Notes: generated from the letters alone by a model not told the origin. A DNA stretch of 38,007 nucleotides from Clostridia bacterium (GCA_017410585.1 JAFQQM010000045.1:1-38007); one strand, 5' to 3'. Shown: positions 1 to 8,297, counted from the first letter of the stretch. Made by a program: numbers and translations.

Positions 1-58
1 CTCTCCCTCCGTCTTTTTGCTTCGCAAAAATCCACCTCCCTCGTCAGAGGGAGGCATA
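1..58 (-). repeat. Dispersed hairpin repeat, copy 1
   Basis: These 58 bases are identical, in the same orientation, to 37950-38007. The unit holds two hairpins: TTTTTGC/GCAAAAA (14-20 with 24-30) and CCTCCCTC/GAGGGAGG (35-42 with 47-54, loop GTCA). Read on the minus strand it has the same architecture as the copy at 37891-37936, so I assign it to one family. It carries no ORF and lies between genes. The copy may continue beyond the window edge. Confidence 0.85.
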
Positions 59-125
59 ACATAAAACACTTTCTGCGTCTGCCTTTGATCTCTACGATTT
101 CTGTTCATCGCTAAACCTCTTTTGA

Positions 126-152
126 ACCACGCGACTATCGCATGGTTTTTGT
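126..152 (+). terminator. Possible plus-strand terminator hairpin
   Basis: An imperfect 8-bp stem (about 126-133 with 138-145, one mismatch) is followed by TTTTTGTTT. It could end a transcript arriving from the left of the window. No gene in the window needs it. The rest of 59-125 shows nothing I can interpret. Confidence 0.3.
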
Positions 153-156
153 TTAC

Positions 157-196
157 AAAAAAAATCGTCCCCGTTTCCGAAGCGGAACGGGGACGT
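157..196 (-). terminator. Intrinsic terminator of the phosphopantetheinyl transferase gene
   Basis: A 13-bp GC-rich stem (166-179 with 183-195, one bulged base, loop AAG) is followed on the minus strand by a run of eight U from 157-164. It starts about 8 bases after the stop codon at 204-206. Confidence 0.85.
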
Positions 197-203
197 TATT
201 TTT

Positions 204-752
204 TTATTCTTCGATCCACCGCACGTCGCTGAGATCGTCGGCGCAGAGGGTGAGATAGTACTCCCGCCCCGCCACGGTGACGCGGCGGGTGACGGTGGAA
301 TAGGCGGCGGTGTCGATGGCGGACGGGCAAAAAGTCTGCGCATCCGAATATTTAAACACCGCTTCTTTTCTTGTCCAGAGCAAAGCGGCATCCGTCTCGG
401 TCTCCTGCGGGTGACCGATGCGGTCAAGCAACCGTGCCGGTTGCCTGACGCCGTCAACCGGTTCGATATCCAATCCCAGCGGCTGACCGCCGACCGCTAC
501 GGCGACCGTTCCCGCCTTGTGGGTGACCGAAAAGAAACAAGCGGGATGGTGCGGCTTACCGCGATCGATGCGGGTGCATTCGCGCACCTCCACCCCCATC
601 GCCCGTAACAGCCCGTAGCCGGCGCGTTTCTCCGCCGCCGCCTGCGGATTGGTGACGGTTGCCAGTTCCGCCTCAGCGTAAGGGGGCAACACCGTGTTAT
701 CCGCATACGCCGACAGCGGCGCCACCACCACCGTGATGCGCTGTCCTTTCAT
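204..752 (-). CDS. 4'-phosphopantetheinyl transferase superfamily protein (Sfp type)
   Basis: This 182-residue protein would transfer the phosphopantetheine arm of coenzyme A to a serine of a carrier protein. The family signature is visible: LGLDIEP at about residues 92-98 (D95 and E97 as Mg2+ ligands) and WTRKEAVFKY at about 126-135 (K129, E130). FSVTHKAG at 74-81 matches the strand before the first motif. The start at 752 has AAGGAGG just upstream; an in-frame upstream extension to 848 runs through a hairpin and was rejected. It lies 58 bp after the zinc-ribbon gene on the same strand, so co-transcription is possible. No polyketide or peptide synthetase is in the window, so the carrier protein is unknown; it may act on fatty-acid ACP or on a distant cluster. 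Confidence 0.85.
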   Translation of the reverse strand: MKGQRITVVVAPLSAYADNTVLPPYAEAELATVTNPQAAAEKRAGYGLLRAMGVEVRECTRIDRGKPHHPACFFSVTHKAGTVAVAVGGQPLGLDIEPVDGVRQPARLLDRIGHPQETETDAALLWTRKEAVFKYSDAQTFCPSAIDTAAYSTVTRRVTVAGREYYLTLCADDLSDVRWIEE

Positions 753-770
753 CCTTTCCTCCTTATAGCG

Positions 771-804
771 CTTGAGGCACCTTCCGCGCGGAGGGTGCCT
801 CAAG
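771..804 (-). other. Intergenic hairpin without a U-tract
   Basis: An 11-bp perfect stem (771-781 with 794-804, CTTGAGGCACC and its complement) with a GC-rich self-complementary loop lies between the zinc-ribbon gene and the phosphopantetheinyl transferase gene. On the minus strand it is followed by the ribosome binding site AAGGAGG rather than U residues. It may be a partial terminator, a processing site, or an mRNA 3' stabilising structure. Confidence 0.6.
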
Positions 805-810
805 ATGGCA

Positions 811-2472
811 TTAATATCGACCGAAAATGTTCTCGTACAACGTGTCAAGGTCGTACACCGGTACGATATAACTGACGCTGTCGTCCAGTTTCTTCGCCTT
901 GCCGGTGCCCTTGAACAGGTACAGATCGCCTTCTTCGCTGCTTTCGCTGATATCGTACAGGAACAACACCTGACCGCCCGGCAGGATGGTATAACTGCCC
1001 ACCTCGTCGTGGATGGTCTTGACCTTGTTTTTGTACATCTTCAGCGTGTCGTCCTCTGTCATAAAGTAGAACTTATCGCTGTTCTCGTCATACCGCAACG
1101 ACGCAACGTCGGTGTCCACTTCCTTGCCGTCGATCCACAGCGTGCATAGGCTGTCCTCAACGTCTTTACGGGTCACCACGTGATCGCCGTACAGCGCGAA
1201 ATACGCAACTTCGTCATCGTATTCTTCCGCGTCCTTCAACTTGGTACCGGAGACCTTCGCCTCGCACAGCGTCGATCCGCCTTCGTCGCTCTCGGAGAAA
1301 TAGTACAGTTTCTTGCCGTCAGCCGTAAACTGCGCGGAAGAGATCTCTTCCAGATCGATCTCGCCGGTCTTGTCCTTAGAGGCTAACATACGGACGCGCC
1401 CGTCGTCTTCATAGACGGAGAAGAGCAACACCGGCTTTTCCGCCGCGACAGCCTCGTAGCCGGAGTAGTTCTCGGCGATGGAAACCGATTTGTTGCCGTT
1501 ATAGTAGTACAGCGTGCGTTCGCCGCTGTCCTCATCGGCGGTGACGTAGTAGATATCGCCGTCCTCATACACCTGAATGACCGTGCTGACGTCGCGAGCG
1601 ATCTCTTCGCGGTCCTTGCCGAATTTTTTGAAGTACAGTTTATCCTCATCCGAGAAATAGAATTCTTTCAGATCCTCGGACATATAGTGCAGTTCCAGCG
1701 AATCGTCCGAACCCAGTTTTTCCTTTTCGTCCTTACCGACCCTCTGGACGTAGATGGCGTCATCCTTGCCGTACATCACCATCTTGCCGTCCTTGGTGAC
1801 GATAAAACCTTCCACGTCCGAAGCGATACGGTCGGCCTCTTTCAGATCACTCTGGTACAGATCGCCGTCCTTTTGGTAGGTAACGCGGTCACCGTCCTCG
1901 TTGATGAGGAAACTGCTGACGTTACCGGCGATCTTTTCGGCTTTTTCCGGCTTGGTCGGCGGGCACCAGTACAGGTCGCCGTCTTCCACAAAGAACAACT
2001 TCTCACCATCCGCAGACAGCATATGCATCGCGTAGGTGGTCGGCTCGTCGGTGATGATATCGCCGCCCTTTTTCAGGGTGGAATAGATCAGTTCGCCGTC
2101 TTTGATGTACAATGCGTGATCCGGCGTGCCGCCGGTAAACAGCGATAAAATGACCGTCAGCAAGATGATCACCGCCAACGCCGCACCGGCAATCATCAAA
2201 ACGGTTTTCGGCACTTTATTGATCAGATCGCGGGCGCTGGCCACCACGGCGCTGACCGCTTCAGACGAGACGACCGCCGACGTTGCCGGCTCGGACGGAA
2301 TTTCCTCTTCTATAGGCGCCACTTCGACCGCCGGAATCTCTTCAGCAACCGCCGGCTCCGCAGAGACAGCCGGCTCTGCAGAGACATCCGTCTCCGCCGC
2401 GGCCGTTCCGCAAGTGTCGCAGAACAACGCTTCGTCTTCCAACGGCTTCTCACAATTCGGGCAATACTTCAT
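811..2472 (-). CDS. Zinc-ribbon, single-pass membrane protein with repetitive beta-rich extracellular region
   Basis: A 553-residue protein. The N-terminus is a zinc ribbon with CPNC and CDTC pairs (C4, C7, C18, C21). A linker rich in Ala, Glu, Pro and Val follows (about 25-85), then one hydrophobic segment at about 90-112. The remaining ~440 residues are acidic and repeat a DG-K/E-x-Y/F pattern, which resembles the blade repeats of DUF5050 or TolB-like propellers. By the usual topology of such proteins the zinc ribbon is cytoplasmic and the propeller is outside, but that is inference. The start at 2472 has AAGGAGG 8 bases upstream, and a promoter at 2518-2546 fits this start rather than the longer ORF beginning at 2583. 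Its biological role is unknown; it may be a surface sensor or scaffold. Confidence 0.75.
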   Translation of the reverse strand: MKYCPNCEKPLEDEALFCDTCGTAAAETDVSAEPAVSAEPAVAEEIPAVEVAPIEEEIPSEPATSAVVSSEAVSAVVASARDLINKVPKTVLMIAGAALAVIILLTVILSLFTGGTPDHALYIKDGELIYSTLKKGGDIITDEPTTYAMHMLSADGEKLFFVEDGDLYWCPPTKPEKAEKIAGNVSSFLINEDGDRVTYQKDGDLYQSDLKEADRIASDVEGFIVTKDGKMVMYGKDDAIYVQRVGKDEKEKLGSDDSLELHYMSEDLKEFYFSDEDKLYFKKFGKDREEIARDVSTVIQVYEDGDIYYVTADEDSGERTLYYYNGNKSVSIAENYSGYEAVAAEKPVLLFSVYEDDGRVRMLASKDKTGEIDLEEISSAQFTADGKKLYYFSESDEGGSTLCEAKVSGTKLKDAEEYDDEVAYFALYGDHVVTRKDVEDSLCTLWIDGKEVDTDVASLRYDENSDKFYFMTEDDTLKMYKNKVKTIHDEVGSYTILPGGQVLFLYDISESSEEGDLYLFKGTGKAKKLDDSVSYIVPVYDLDTLYENIFGRY

Positions 2473-2517
2473 ATGATTTCCTCCTTCACTCTCCCAAAAC
2501 GAATGGGAACTGCTAAC

Positions 2518-2546
2518 AGTATACCATATTCCCTTCAATAAATCAA
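2518..2546 (-). promoter_or_regulatory. Sigma-A promoter of the zinc-ribbon membrane protein
   Basis: On the minus strand the -35 is TTGATT (2541-2546), the spacer 17 bases and the -10 TATACT (2518-2523), preceded by the extended -10 TGG. The predicted 5' leader is about 39 bases. Confidence 0.75.
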
Positions 2547-2584
2547 TCATTTTATCCTTTGTATATGCGGCGAGGTTTTCCATC

Positions 2585-2613
2585 TTGCCAAATCGCCGAA
2601 ACGGATATATAAT
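2585..2613 (+). promoter_or_regulatory. Sigma-A promoter of the ZIP transporter gene
   Basis: The -35 is TTGCCA (2585-2590), the spacer 17 bases and the -10 TATAAT (2608-2613). The predicted start of transcription (about 2620) lies in or next to the AAGGAGGTGA ribosome binding site, so the leader would be only about 15 bases. Confidence 0.7.
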
Positions 2614-2634
2614 AAAAGAAGGAGGTGACCGCGT

Positions 2635-3387
2635 ATGGAAATGGTCTTACTAACGGCGGCGGGAGTCGGCGGTGCCACGGTATTCGGGGCACTCATCGGC
2701 TTTGTATTCAAAAAAGTGTCCCATCGGTTTTCAGATATCGTGTTGGCCTTTGCCGCCGGCGTTATGTTGGCGGCCGCTGTGCTGGGGCTCATCCTGCCGT
2801 CGTTGGAATACGGCGGCGAATGGGGGCTTCTCATCACGGTGGCGGGCATCTTTGTGGGCGCGTTGTGTTTAAATCTCATCGATAAACTGGTTCCCCATCT
2901 GCACAAATTGGTCGGGCCGGATGCAGAAACACACCACAACGCCAACCTCAGCAAGGTGTTGCTGTTTGTTGCCGCCATCGCCATCCACAATCTGCCGGAA
3001 GGCATCGCGGCCGGTGTCGGTTTCGGATCGGGTGACACCGCGCAAGCATTGCTGATCGCAGGCGGTATCGCCCTGCAAAATATCCCCGAGGGGATGGTCA
3101 TCATCGGTCCGATGCTGGCGGCGGGAGTCTCCCCCGGCAAGACGTTCGTGTGCGCCATGCTCACCGGTTTGGTGGAGGTGATCGGCACGCTGATCGGGTA
3201 TTTTGCGGTCAGCGTTTCCACCATCGTGTTGCCGTTTGCGTTGGCGTTTGCCGGCGGAACGATGCTGTACGTCATCAGCGACGAAATGATCCCCGAGACC
3301 CACGCCCACGGTAGCCAACGCGGTGCGACCTACGCGTTACTGGTCGGCTTTTGCGTTATGCTGATCAGCGACGTGTTACTGGGATGA
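2635..3387 (+). CDS. ZIP family divalent metal transporter
   Basis: A 250-residue polytopic membrane protein of the ZIP family, which moves zinc, iron or manganese into the cytoplasm. The binuclear metal motifs are intact: HNLPEG at about 118-123 in TM4 and QNIPEG at about 148-153 in TM5. A His-containing loop (HLHK, ETHH; about 88-101) lies between TM3 and TM4, where the family has a variable His-rich loop. A HAHG segment near the C-terminus is an additional possible metal site. The start has the strong ribosome binding site AAGGAGGTGA. The gene is a single unit between a divergent promoter pair and a bidirectional terminator. Substrate cannot be read from sequence; zinc is the usual one. 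No Zur- or MntR-like operator is evident. Confidence 0.9.
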   Translation: MEMVLLTAAGVGGATVFGALIGFVFKKVSHRFSDIVLAFAAGVMLAAAVLGLILPSLEYGGEWGLLITVAGIFVGALCLNLIDKLVPHLHKLVGPDAETHHNANLSKVLLFVAAIAIHNLPEGIAAGVGFGSGDTAQALLIAGGIALQNIPEGMVIIGPMLAAGVSPGKTFVCAMLTGLVEVIGTLIGYFAVSVSTIVLPFALAFAGGTMLYVISDEMIPETHAHGSQRGATYALLVGFCVMLISDVLLG

Positions 3388-3398
3388 TCGAAAATAAC

Positions 3399-3432
3399 AA
3401 AAGCGATCTTCGATTACGAAGATCGCTTTTTT
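3399..3432. terminator. Bidirectional terminator between the ZIP and GNAT genes
   Basis: A 14-bp stem (3399-3412 with 3417-3430) with loop ATTA is flanked by A and T tracts on both sides. It serves the convergent ZIP gene (plus) and the GNAT gene (minus). Confidence 0.9.
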
Positions 3433-4157
3433 CATTCAAACGACAATCCGAAATAAGTCGGGCAAAGCGCCGTCTCCTTGAGCGGCAACCACATCGCATA
3501 CGGGGTGATGCCGTCTGCTGACCGCAGGTTACCGCACGGACATGCCAATGCCGCAACCACGTCGGCAGGCTCGGCGTTGCCAAGCAGTTCGGCAATGACC
3601 AACGTATCCCCTTCACGGCGGACAGCGCACAGCGCATCCTCCCCCGCATACAGCGTGTGATACGCCGAAAGAAACCGCAGATTTTCCCCCTCCTGCACGA
3701 CACCGCCTTTGGGTAACAGACGGCGGCGAGCGGCCGCATAAGCGTTGAGGTCGATCGGTTGAAGCGGCAACGGCTGTCCGGCTGTCACCGTCCGCTTGGC
3801 GGCGGTGGTAGCCACGCGGTACCCCATCTTCTCATACATTGCCACCAACGGCGGCTCCCCCGGTACCAACAGGGCCGAGGCGTACCCTTGCTCCCTTAAG
3901 CGCGTATGGGTCTCTTCCATCAGCCGACGGCAAAGACCTCGTCCGCGATACGCCGTCTCGGTCGCCACCGCGTAGATATAGGCCACCTTTTGCCCTTCCA
4001 CCATACAGTCAAACCAGTACAGCGCCGCCGCCAGTTGACCGTCCACCGTCAGCGTATGACTCCGCTCTTCTGCATACGCCGTTTGTTCAAACGTATCCAG
4101 AAAAGCATCGGTATCACCGAAAGCCTGCTTCCACAGCCGGCGTTGTTCAGTAGTCAT
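3432..4157 (-). CDS. GNAT family N-acetyltransferase
   Basis: A 241-residue protein. The first ~125 residues are a GNAT acetyltransferase domain: the acetyl-CoA pyrophosphate-binding loop is the TAYRGRGLCRRLM stretch, preceded by the strand YIYAVAT, with the C-terminal MYEKMGY motif at about residues 108-114. The remaining ~110 residues are not clearly GNAT and may bind the acceptor. Two starts are possible: the ATG at 4163 abuts GGGAGG directly, whereas the ATG at 4157 has 6 bases of spacing and is preferred. The gene overlaps the upstream DUF2156 gene by 11 bases, implying translational coupling. The acceptor substrate is unknown. Confidence 0.8.
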   Translation of the reverse strand: MTTEQRRLWKQAFGDTDAFLDTFEQTAYAEERSHTLTVDGQLAAALYWFDCMVEGQKVAYIYAVATETAYRGRGLCRRLMEETHTRLREQGYASALLVPGEPPLVAMYEKMGYRVATTAAKRTVTAGQPLPLQPIDLNAYAAARRRLLPKGGVVQEGENLRFLSAYHTLYAGEDALCAVRREGDTLVIAELLGNAEPADVVAALACPCGNLRSADGITPYAMWLPLKETALCPTYFGLSFE

Positions 4158-5058
4158 AGCCATCCTCCCGCAGATGCGCCCAGCATTTTTCGGTCAGGTG
4201 GTGGGGGTAGTAACTTTCTTTGGCCTTCCGCAGACCTTCCAGTCCCATATCCTCCTCACGGTCGAGATATTGCACCGCCGGATACTTTTGACGCACGAAC
4301 CGCGCCATCTCGCGGTTGATCATCGGATAGGCACCTTCCGCCTCTGCACGCGCTTTTTCAAACTGCACGTCAAACACCGTCTCGGAAAGACGGCTTCCCA
4401 GCGTAAACGCCAGCACCGCATCCCCATCGGTCAGCACCAGACCGTCCATTCCCAATTCCTCAAAATGGCGGAGTGCCTTGTACAGCGCCGCCTTTTCCAT
4501 CTCGAAATCGGCGGTGGGGTCATCCTGTTCGCGCGTTTGATACCATTCGTCCAGCATCGCCCGAACGGCGGCCGCGTTATCCGCCGTCAGCGGCGCGATC
4601 GCGTAGGACGGGTACTTTTCCAAAAAGCGGTTGATGTGGTTACGCTTGCGCTGGTATTTCCGCCCCGCTAAATCGGCGAGATCGTTGATATCGTAGACGT
4701 AATCGTACGAGCCGCGGTCGCAATGGAAATGAAACCGATCGGGATACAAATTTTCCAGTAACGTGATATCCGGCTCGGTCAGACCGGTCAACCGGCAAGG
4801 GATGCCCCGCTCGGCGGCATCCGCTATAATGGCATCCAGCACCGGCTTTTTATCGCCGTTTCCGATCGGAAACGGGTAGACGGTGCGGCGGTCAAACTGC
4901 GAAAACAGCACGATATGTCCCGCCACCGTCGCCATCCGTTGCCGTCCCCACAAAAAGAGATTGGCAAAGGTAAATTCGCAACCGCGGGTCTTCCCATCAA
5001 AGGAAAGCCGCTCGAAAGCGGCTTTGTCCTTCGGGGTTATCAACTGAAAATCGATCAT
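4147..5058 (-). CDS. DUF2156 / phosphatidylglycerol lysyltransferase C-domain-like protein
   Basis: A 303-residue soluble protein of the DUF2156 (LPG_synthase_C) family, which has a double GNAT-like fold like the aminoacyl-transfer domain of MprF. Visible family features are FANLFLWG (about 31-38), the basic GRKYQRKRNHINRF segment (about 131-144) and FDVQFEKARAEAEGAYPMIN in the C-terminal half, with RREE-like DREEDMGLEGLRKAK near the end. It lacks the MprF flippase transmembrane domain, so membrane lipid lysinylation is not assured. It starts 14 bases after the upstream pseudo-ATPase gene with GAAGGA as ribosome binding site. Stand-alone proteins of this family are common in Clostridia and mostly uncharacterised. 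Confidence 0.8.
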   Translation of the reverse strand: MIDFQLITPKDKAAFERLSFDGKTRGCEFTFANLFLWGRQRMATVAGHIVLFSQFDRRTVYPFPIGNGDKKPVLDAIIADAAERGIPCRLTGLTEPDITLLENLYPDRFHFHCDRGSYDYVYDINDLADLAGRKYQRKRNHINRFLEKYPSYAIAPLTADNAAAVRAMLDEWYQTREQDDPTADFEMEKAALYKALRHFEELGMDGLVLTDGDAVLAFTLGSRLSETVFDVQFEKARAEAEGAYPMINREMARFVRQKYPAVQYLDREEDMGLEGLRKAKESYYPHHLTEKCWAHLREDGYDY

Positions 5059-5072
5059 ACGTTATTCCTTCG

Positions 5073-7349
5073 TTATGCGCCGAGCAACAACGGCAACAGC
5101 AGCGACAGCAACGCCGACAGCACCATATACAGCAGCGCGGTCATGACCTTAAACGTTTCCGGTTGTGTAAAGGATACCACCGCCACAAACCCAAGCAACA
5201 CCACCGACAGCAACATCGCCACGATCTGCAACGTCCGCAGTGCGGTATGCAACCGACGGCTGCCGACCAAGGCGGCGGCTTGTCCCTCAATACGCCCGTT
5301 GGAGGCGATACCGGCAGGTTGATCGGCGGGTTCCTCCCCCACCAACTGCTCAAAGCGGCGGCGGGCGGTGGAGCCGAGCACCTCGACGTAGTAATCATCC
5401 GCCCCCAAGGTACGGCAGATCAGTTCGGAGGTGATATTCGGGTCGCAGGTACGCACCAACAGCGTGATATGCGACCGACCGAGGCGGTGGACCGCCTTGG
5501 CGATCTCCTCGCTACGGATGTAGGATACCACAAACATCGCGGATAATTCACCGGCGGTGGAAAGATACACCAGTTGGCGGTCACCCTTGGAGTACCGCAT
5601 CTCGTAGTCGCGGGAAGGCACGTCCACGCCGTGATTTTCCAACAGGCGGCGGTTGCCGACCAACACACGGCGACCGTTGACCCAACCGGACAGACCCATC
5701 TCCTGCTCGTAGGTGAGGGTCTCTACCTCATGAAGCAGGTCGAGTTTATTTTCAATAATGCGGCGGAACACCTCCGAAAGCGGACCGCCGGCGGCAATCG
5801 ACACCGAAGCGGCATCGATGATCGCATCGTCGATGCGGGTGCCGGAGAAGGTCTTGATGCCGCCGAGCAACACGCATTCGCCGGGGAACAATTCGATTGC
5901 ATCCACCGCCAGCGCATGGGTATGCGCCACCGAAGCGGCATCCTGCCGATTGACGAGCAGACCGCCCTTGCGTAGCACGCCGGCAGAGACGCGGGTCAAG
6001 GACGCGAAAGAAGCGGCGCCGAGTGCCAACGGCTGTCCCAGCATAAACAACATGACAAACAAGCGGAAAGCCGCCATCCAATCATGGCGGAGCAGACCGT
6101 AGACCACCGCCGTCAGCAGGCTGACCCCCGCCATCACCGGAATGAAAATACGGCTCTGACGTCGGTCATCCGCCCGCTCGTACGATCGGGCCAGAAAATG
6201 AGTAAGGAAATTGGCAGGGCGGTAGTACGCCACCTGCGGCACGCCGGAGGCGACCGCCATATGCCCGATCTCCATGGCCACTTTTTCGTCTTCAATGCAA
6301 CCGCATACCGTCTTGGTACCGGTATGCCCGACAAAACGGAAATTCTGCGTCAACTGCCGCAGTTGGCGTTCCCGCGCCAGCGAAGCGATGACCAGTCCCA
6401 GACCGCCCAACACCGCCAAAGCGTTTTCCGCCGCCGTATCCGGATGTGCCACCGTTGCCACCGTCTGCAACAGCGCCAGCAACCCGCCGACCGCCGCCGC
6501 GGTATCACTGCTGGGATAGCCGTCACGCAGATCGGCAAAACCGGCGCGCAGCGTACGTCCGCACACAGCCAGCAAACCGACAAACAGCAACAAGGTCACT
6601 ACCCAAAACACCATATCGCTGCCCAGCAGACCAAACTGCCCCAGCACCGATACGATGACCAACGCCGCCTCCAAGATCAGCGAAGCGATCAGCGTGATGC
6701 GGCTTTTGCCCAGACGGAAATCCAACTCACTGCGAACGGCGTCCGCATCGTCGTAAGAGGCAAAATCCTCGATGTATTCGGTCTCGTATTGCTCCGGTTC
6801 TTCGTCCGGCTCGTTGTCCTCTTCCTCGCCACCCGCCAGTTTGATGCGGAAAGCGGACGCTTTGCGCTCGCGTTCCTCGCGGAGGTTGGCTTCCATCGCC
6901 TCGGTCTCCTCCGCGGTCGGCGGCGGGACCGGCTCTTCATCGTAACCCTCAAAGCGCAACTGGTTATCCTCCACCGGACGGATGGGCGCCATCGGCACCG
7001 GCGGCAACGTCTCCGCGATCTCCGGCGGCATCGCACGGGTGCGATCGTCTGCCACACGGACGGGCTCTTCCTCATCCTCCTCGATGCGGACCGCACCGGC
7101 GGGATGACCGCCTACCGAGGCTTTGGGCAGGTAGATGAGCACGTCCTCCTCCGGCTCCGCTTCCGGTTCGGTCGGTTGCGGCGAATGCTGCACCGCCGGC
7201 TCGGACACCGGCTTGACCGGAAACTCCTTGACCGGTTCTTCCTCCTCCGCCGACGGCGGTTCGGGACGGACGGGCGGCTGGGTACCAAGCACTTCCGCCA
7301 CGATGAGATTCAATTCGTAATCGTCGTTATGTTCCTGATTGCGAAACAT
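5073..7349 (-). CDS. Degenerate P1B-type ATPase-like membrane protein with acidic N-terminal extension
   Basis: A 758-residue protein. Residues 1 to ~210 are a disordered Glu/Pro-rich region; about six hydrophobic segments follow. The second half aligns with heavy-metal P-type ATPases, but key motifs are changed. The CPC motif region reads GQPLALGAA (438-446). The phosphorylation motif DKTGT reads DAIELFP, keeping only the Asp (D483). The nucleotide-domain segment GRRVLVGNRRLLENHGV (559-575) is well kept. TGDN reads TCDP (634-637), and the GDGxND hinge reads SNGRIE (683-688). An actuator TGE is not seen. It should not hydrolyse ATP by the normal cycle and may be a regulatory or structural pseudo-transporter. 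The ATG at 7349 has GGGAGGG at 8 bases; a GTG at 7358 overlaps that site. It is 20 bp from rlmB in the same operon. Confidence 0.75.
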   Translation of the reverse strand: MFRNQEHNDDYELNLIVAEVLGTQPPVRPEPPSAEEEEPVKEFPVKPVSEPAVQHSPQPTEPEAEPEEDVLIYLPKASVGGHPAGAVRIEEDEEEPVRVADDRTRAMPPEIAETLPPVPMAPIRPVEDNQLRFEGYDEEPVPPPTAEETEAMEANLREERERKASAFRIKLAGGEEEDNEPDEEPEQYETEYIEDFASYDDADAVRSELDFRLGKSRITLIASLILEAALVIVSVLGQFGLLGSDMVFWVVTLLLFVGLLAVCGRTLRAGFADLRDGYPSSDTAAAVGGLLALLQTVATVAHPDTAAENALAVLGGLGLVIASLARERQLRQLTQNFRFVGHTGTKTVCGCIEDEKVAMEIGHMAVASGVPQVAYYRPANFLTHFLARSYERADDRRQSRIFIPVMAGVSLLTAVVYGLLRHDWMAAFRLFVMLFMLGQPLALGAASFASLTRVSAGVLRKGGLLVNRQDAASVAHTHALAVDAIELFPGECVLLGGIKTFSGTRIDDAIIDAASVSIAAGGPLSEVFRRIIENKLDLLHEVETLTYEQEMGLSGWVNGRRVLVGNRRLLENHGVDVPSRDYEMRYSKGDRQLVYLSTAGELSAMFVVSYIRSEEIAKAVHRLGRSHITLLVRTCDPNITSELICRTLGADDYYVEVLGSTARRRFEQLVGEEPADQPAGIASNGRIEGQAAALVGSRRLHTALRTLQIVAMLLSVVLLGFVAVVSFTQPETFKVMTALLYMVLSALLSLLLPLLLGA

Positions 7350-7369
7350 ACGGGTCACCCTCCCGAGAG

Positions 7370-8194
7370 TTAGTTTTTACCGCGTTGCCGTACCGCCTCA
7401 TACAACAAAATACCGGTTGCCACCGAAGCGTTGAGCGAATTGATCTTGCCGGTCATCGGCAACGATACCACAAAATCACACAGTTCGCGGACCAGACGGC
7501 CGATGCCGTTGCCTTCCGAGCCGACCACCAACGCCGCGGCGCCGGTCAGATCGGTCTTATCCCACGGCTGACCGTCCATATCCAAGCCATACACCCACAC
7601 GCCGCGTTCTTTCAGTTCCCGCAACGTATCGGCAAGATTTCCCACGCGGCAGACCGGCAGATACTCCACCGCCCCCGCCGAGGTCTTATACACGATATTG
7701 GTCAGCCCCACGCTACGGCGCTTCGGCACAATGACACCGTGCGCTCCCGCCGCCTCCGCCGTGCGGATAATGGCGCCGAGGTTGTGCGGGTCTTCCAGTT
7801 CATCGCACACCACAAACAGCGGCGGCTCGCCGCGCTCGCTCGCCAGCGCAAACAGTTGGTCTAAACTGGCGTATTCCTTACAGGCCGCGGCGGCGGCGAT
7901 GCCTTGGTGATTGGTGCCGCACAGGGCGTTTAACTTGCGGGAGTCGACCTCCTTGACGGGGATGCCCGCCTCCTTCGCCTTGGCTACCAACACGGTCAAA
8001 CTGCCGGTATGTTCACCGCGAGCGACCAGTAAATGGTCGATGGCGCGGCCGGAGCGGAGTGCCTCCGCCACCGCGTTACGCCCCGCAATGAGATCGCTTT
8101 CTACCGGTTGCTGTTCCCGCTCGCGTTGCGGCGAACGAGCGGCCTGCGGCTTATCGCGGCGCGGAGCCGAGCGTTTTTTATCGTACTGTGCCAT
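7370..8194 (-). CDS. rlmB: 23S rRNA (guanosine(2251)-2'-O)-methyltransferase RlmB family (SpoU)
   Basis: A 274-residue SPOUT-class methyltransferase that would methylate a ribose 2'-OH of 23S rRNA using SAM. All three SpoU motifs are present: NLGAIIRTAEAAGAHGVI (about 138-155, Asn and Arg catalytic), VVGSEGNGI (about 223-231) and LPMTGKINSLNASVA (about 245-259), which form the knotted SAM site. Residues 35-110 are the L30e-like RNA-binding domain. The basic N-terminal tail (1-30, rich in R, K, Q) is longer than in E. coli RlmB. It is first in a four-gene minus-strand operon. The ribosome binding site is modest (AGGGG about 10 bases upstream). TrmH-type tRNA specificity is an alternative, but the L30e-type N-domain favours RlmB. 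Confidence 0.88.
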   Translation of the reverse strand: MAQYDKKRSAPRRDKPQAARSPQREREQQPVESDLIAGRNAVAEALRSGRAIDHLLVARGEHTGSLTVLVAKAKEAGIPVKEVDSRKLNALCGTNHQGIAAAAACKEYASLDQLFALASERGEPPLFVVCDELEDPHNLGAIIRTAEAAGAHGVIVPKRRSVGLTNIVYKTSAGAVEYLPVCRVGNLADTLRELKERGVWVYGLDMDGQPWDKTDLTGAAALVVGSEGNGIGRLVRELCDFVVSLPMTGKINSLNASVATGILLYEAVRQRGKN

Positions 8195-8230
8195 CGGTCA
8201 TACCCCTAACTACATAATAATCTAAACTAT

Positions 8231-8258
8231 AGTATACCATAAAATCTGTCAAATACAA
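8231..8258 (-). promoter_or_regulatory. Extended -10 promoter of the rlmB operon
   Basis: On the minus strand the -10 is TATACT (8231-8236) with TGG directly upstream. The best -35 is the weak TTGTAT (8253-8258) at 16 bases. It is back to back with the divergent promoter at 8298-8326, about 40 bp apart. Confidence 0.65.
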
Positions 8259-8297
8259 CGCCCAATCGCGAAAATTCGCAAATTTTTTCGGAAGGAC

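Noticed and set aside
6084-7373. 429-codon plus-strand ORF
   Set aside because: Antisense to the degenerate ATPase gene, no start signal and no recognisable domain.
8260-8290. Terminator hairpin between divergent promoters (GCGAA/TTCGC)
   Set aside because: Only five base pairs with a two-base centre. It is more likely chance in the AT-rich intergenic stretch.
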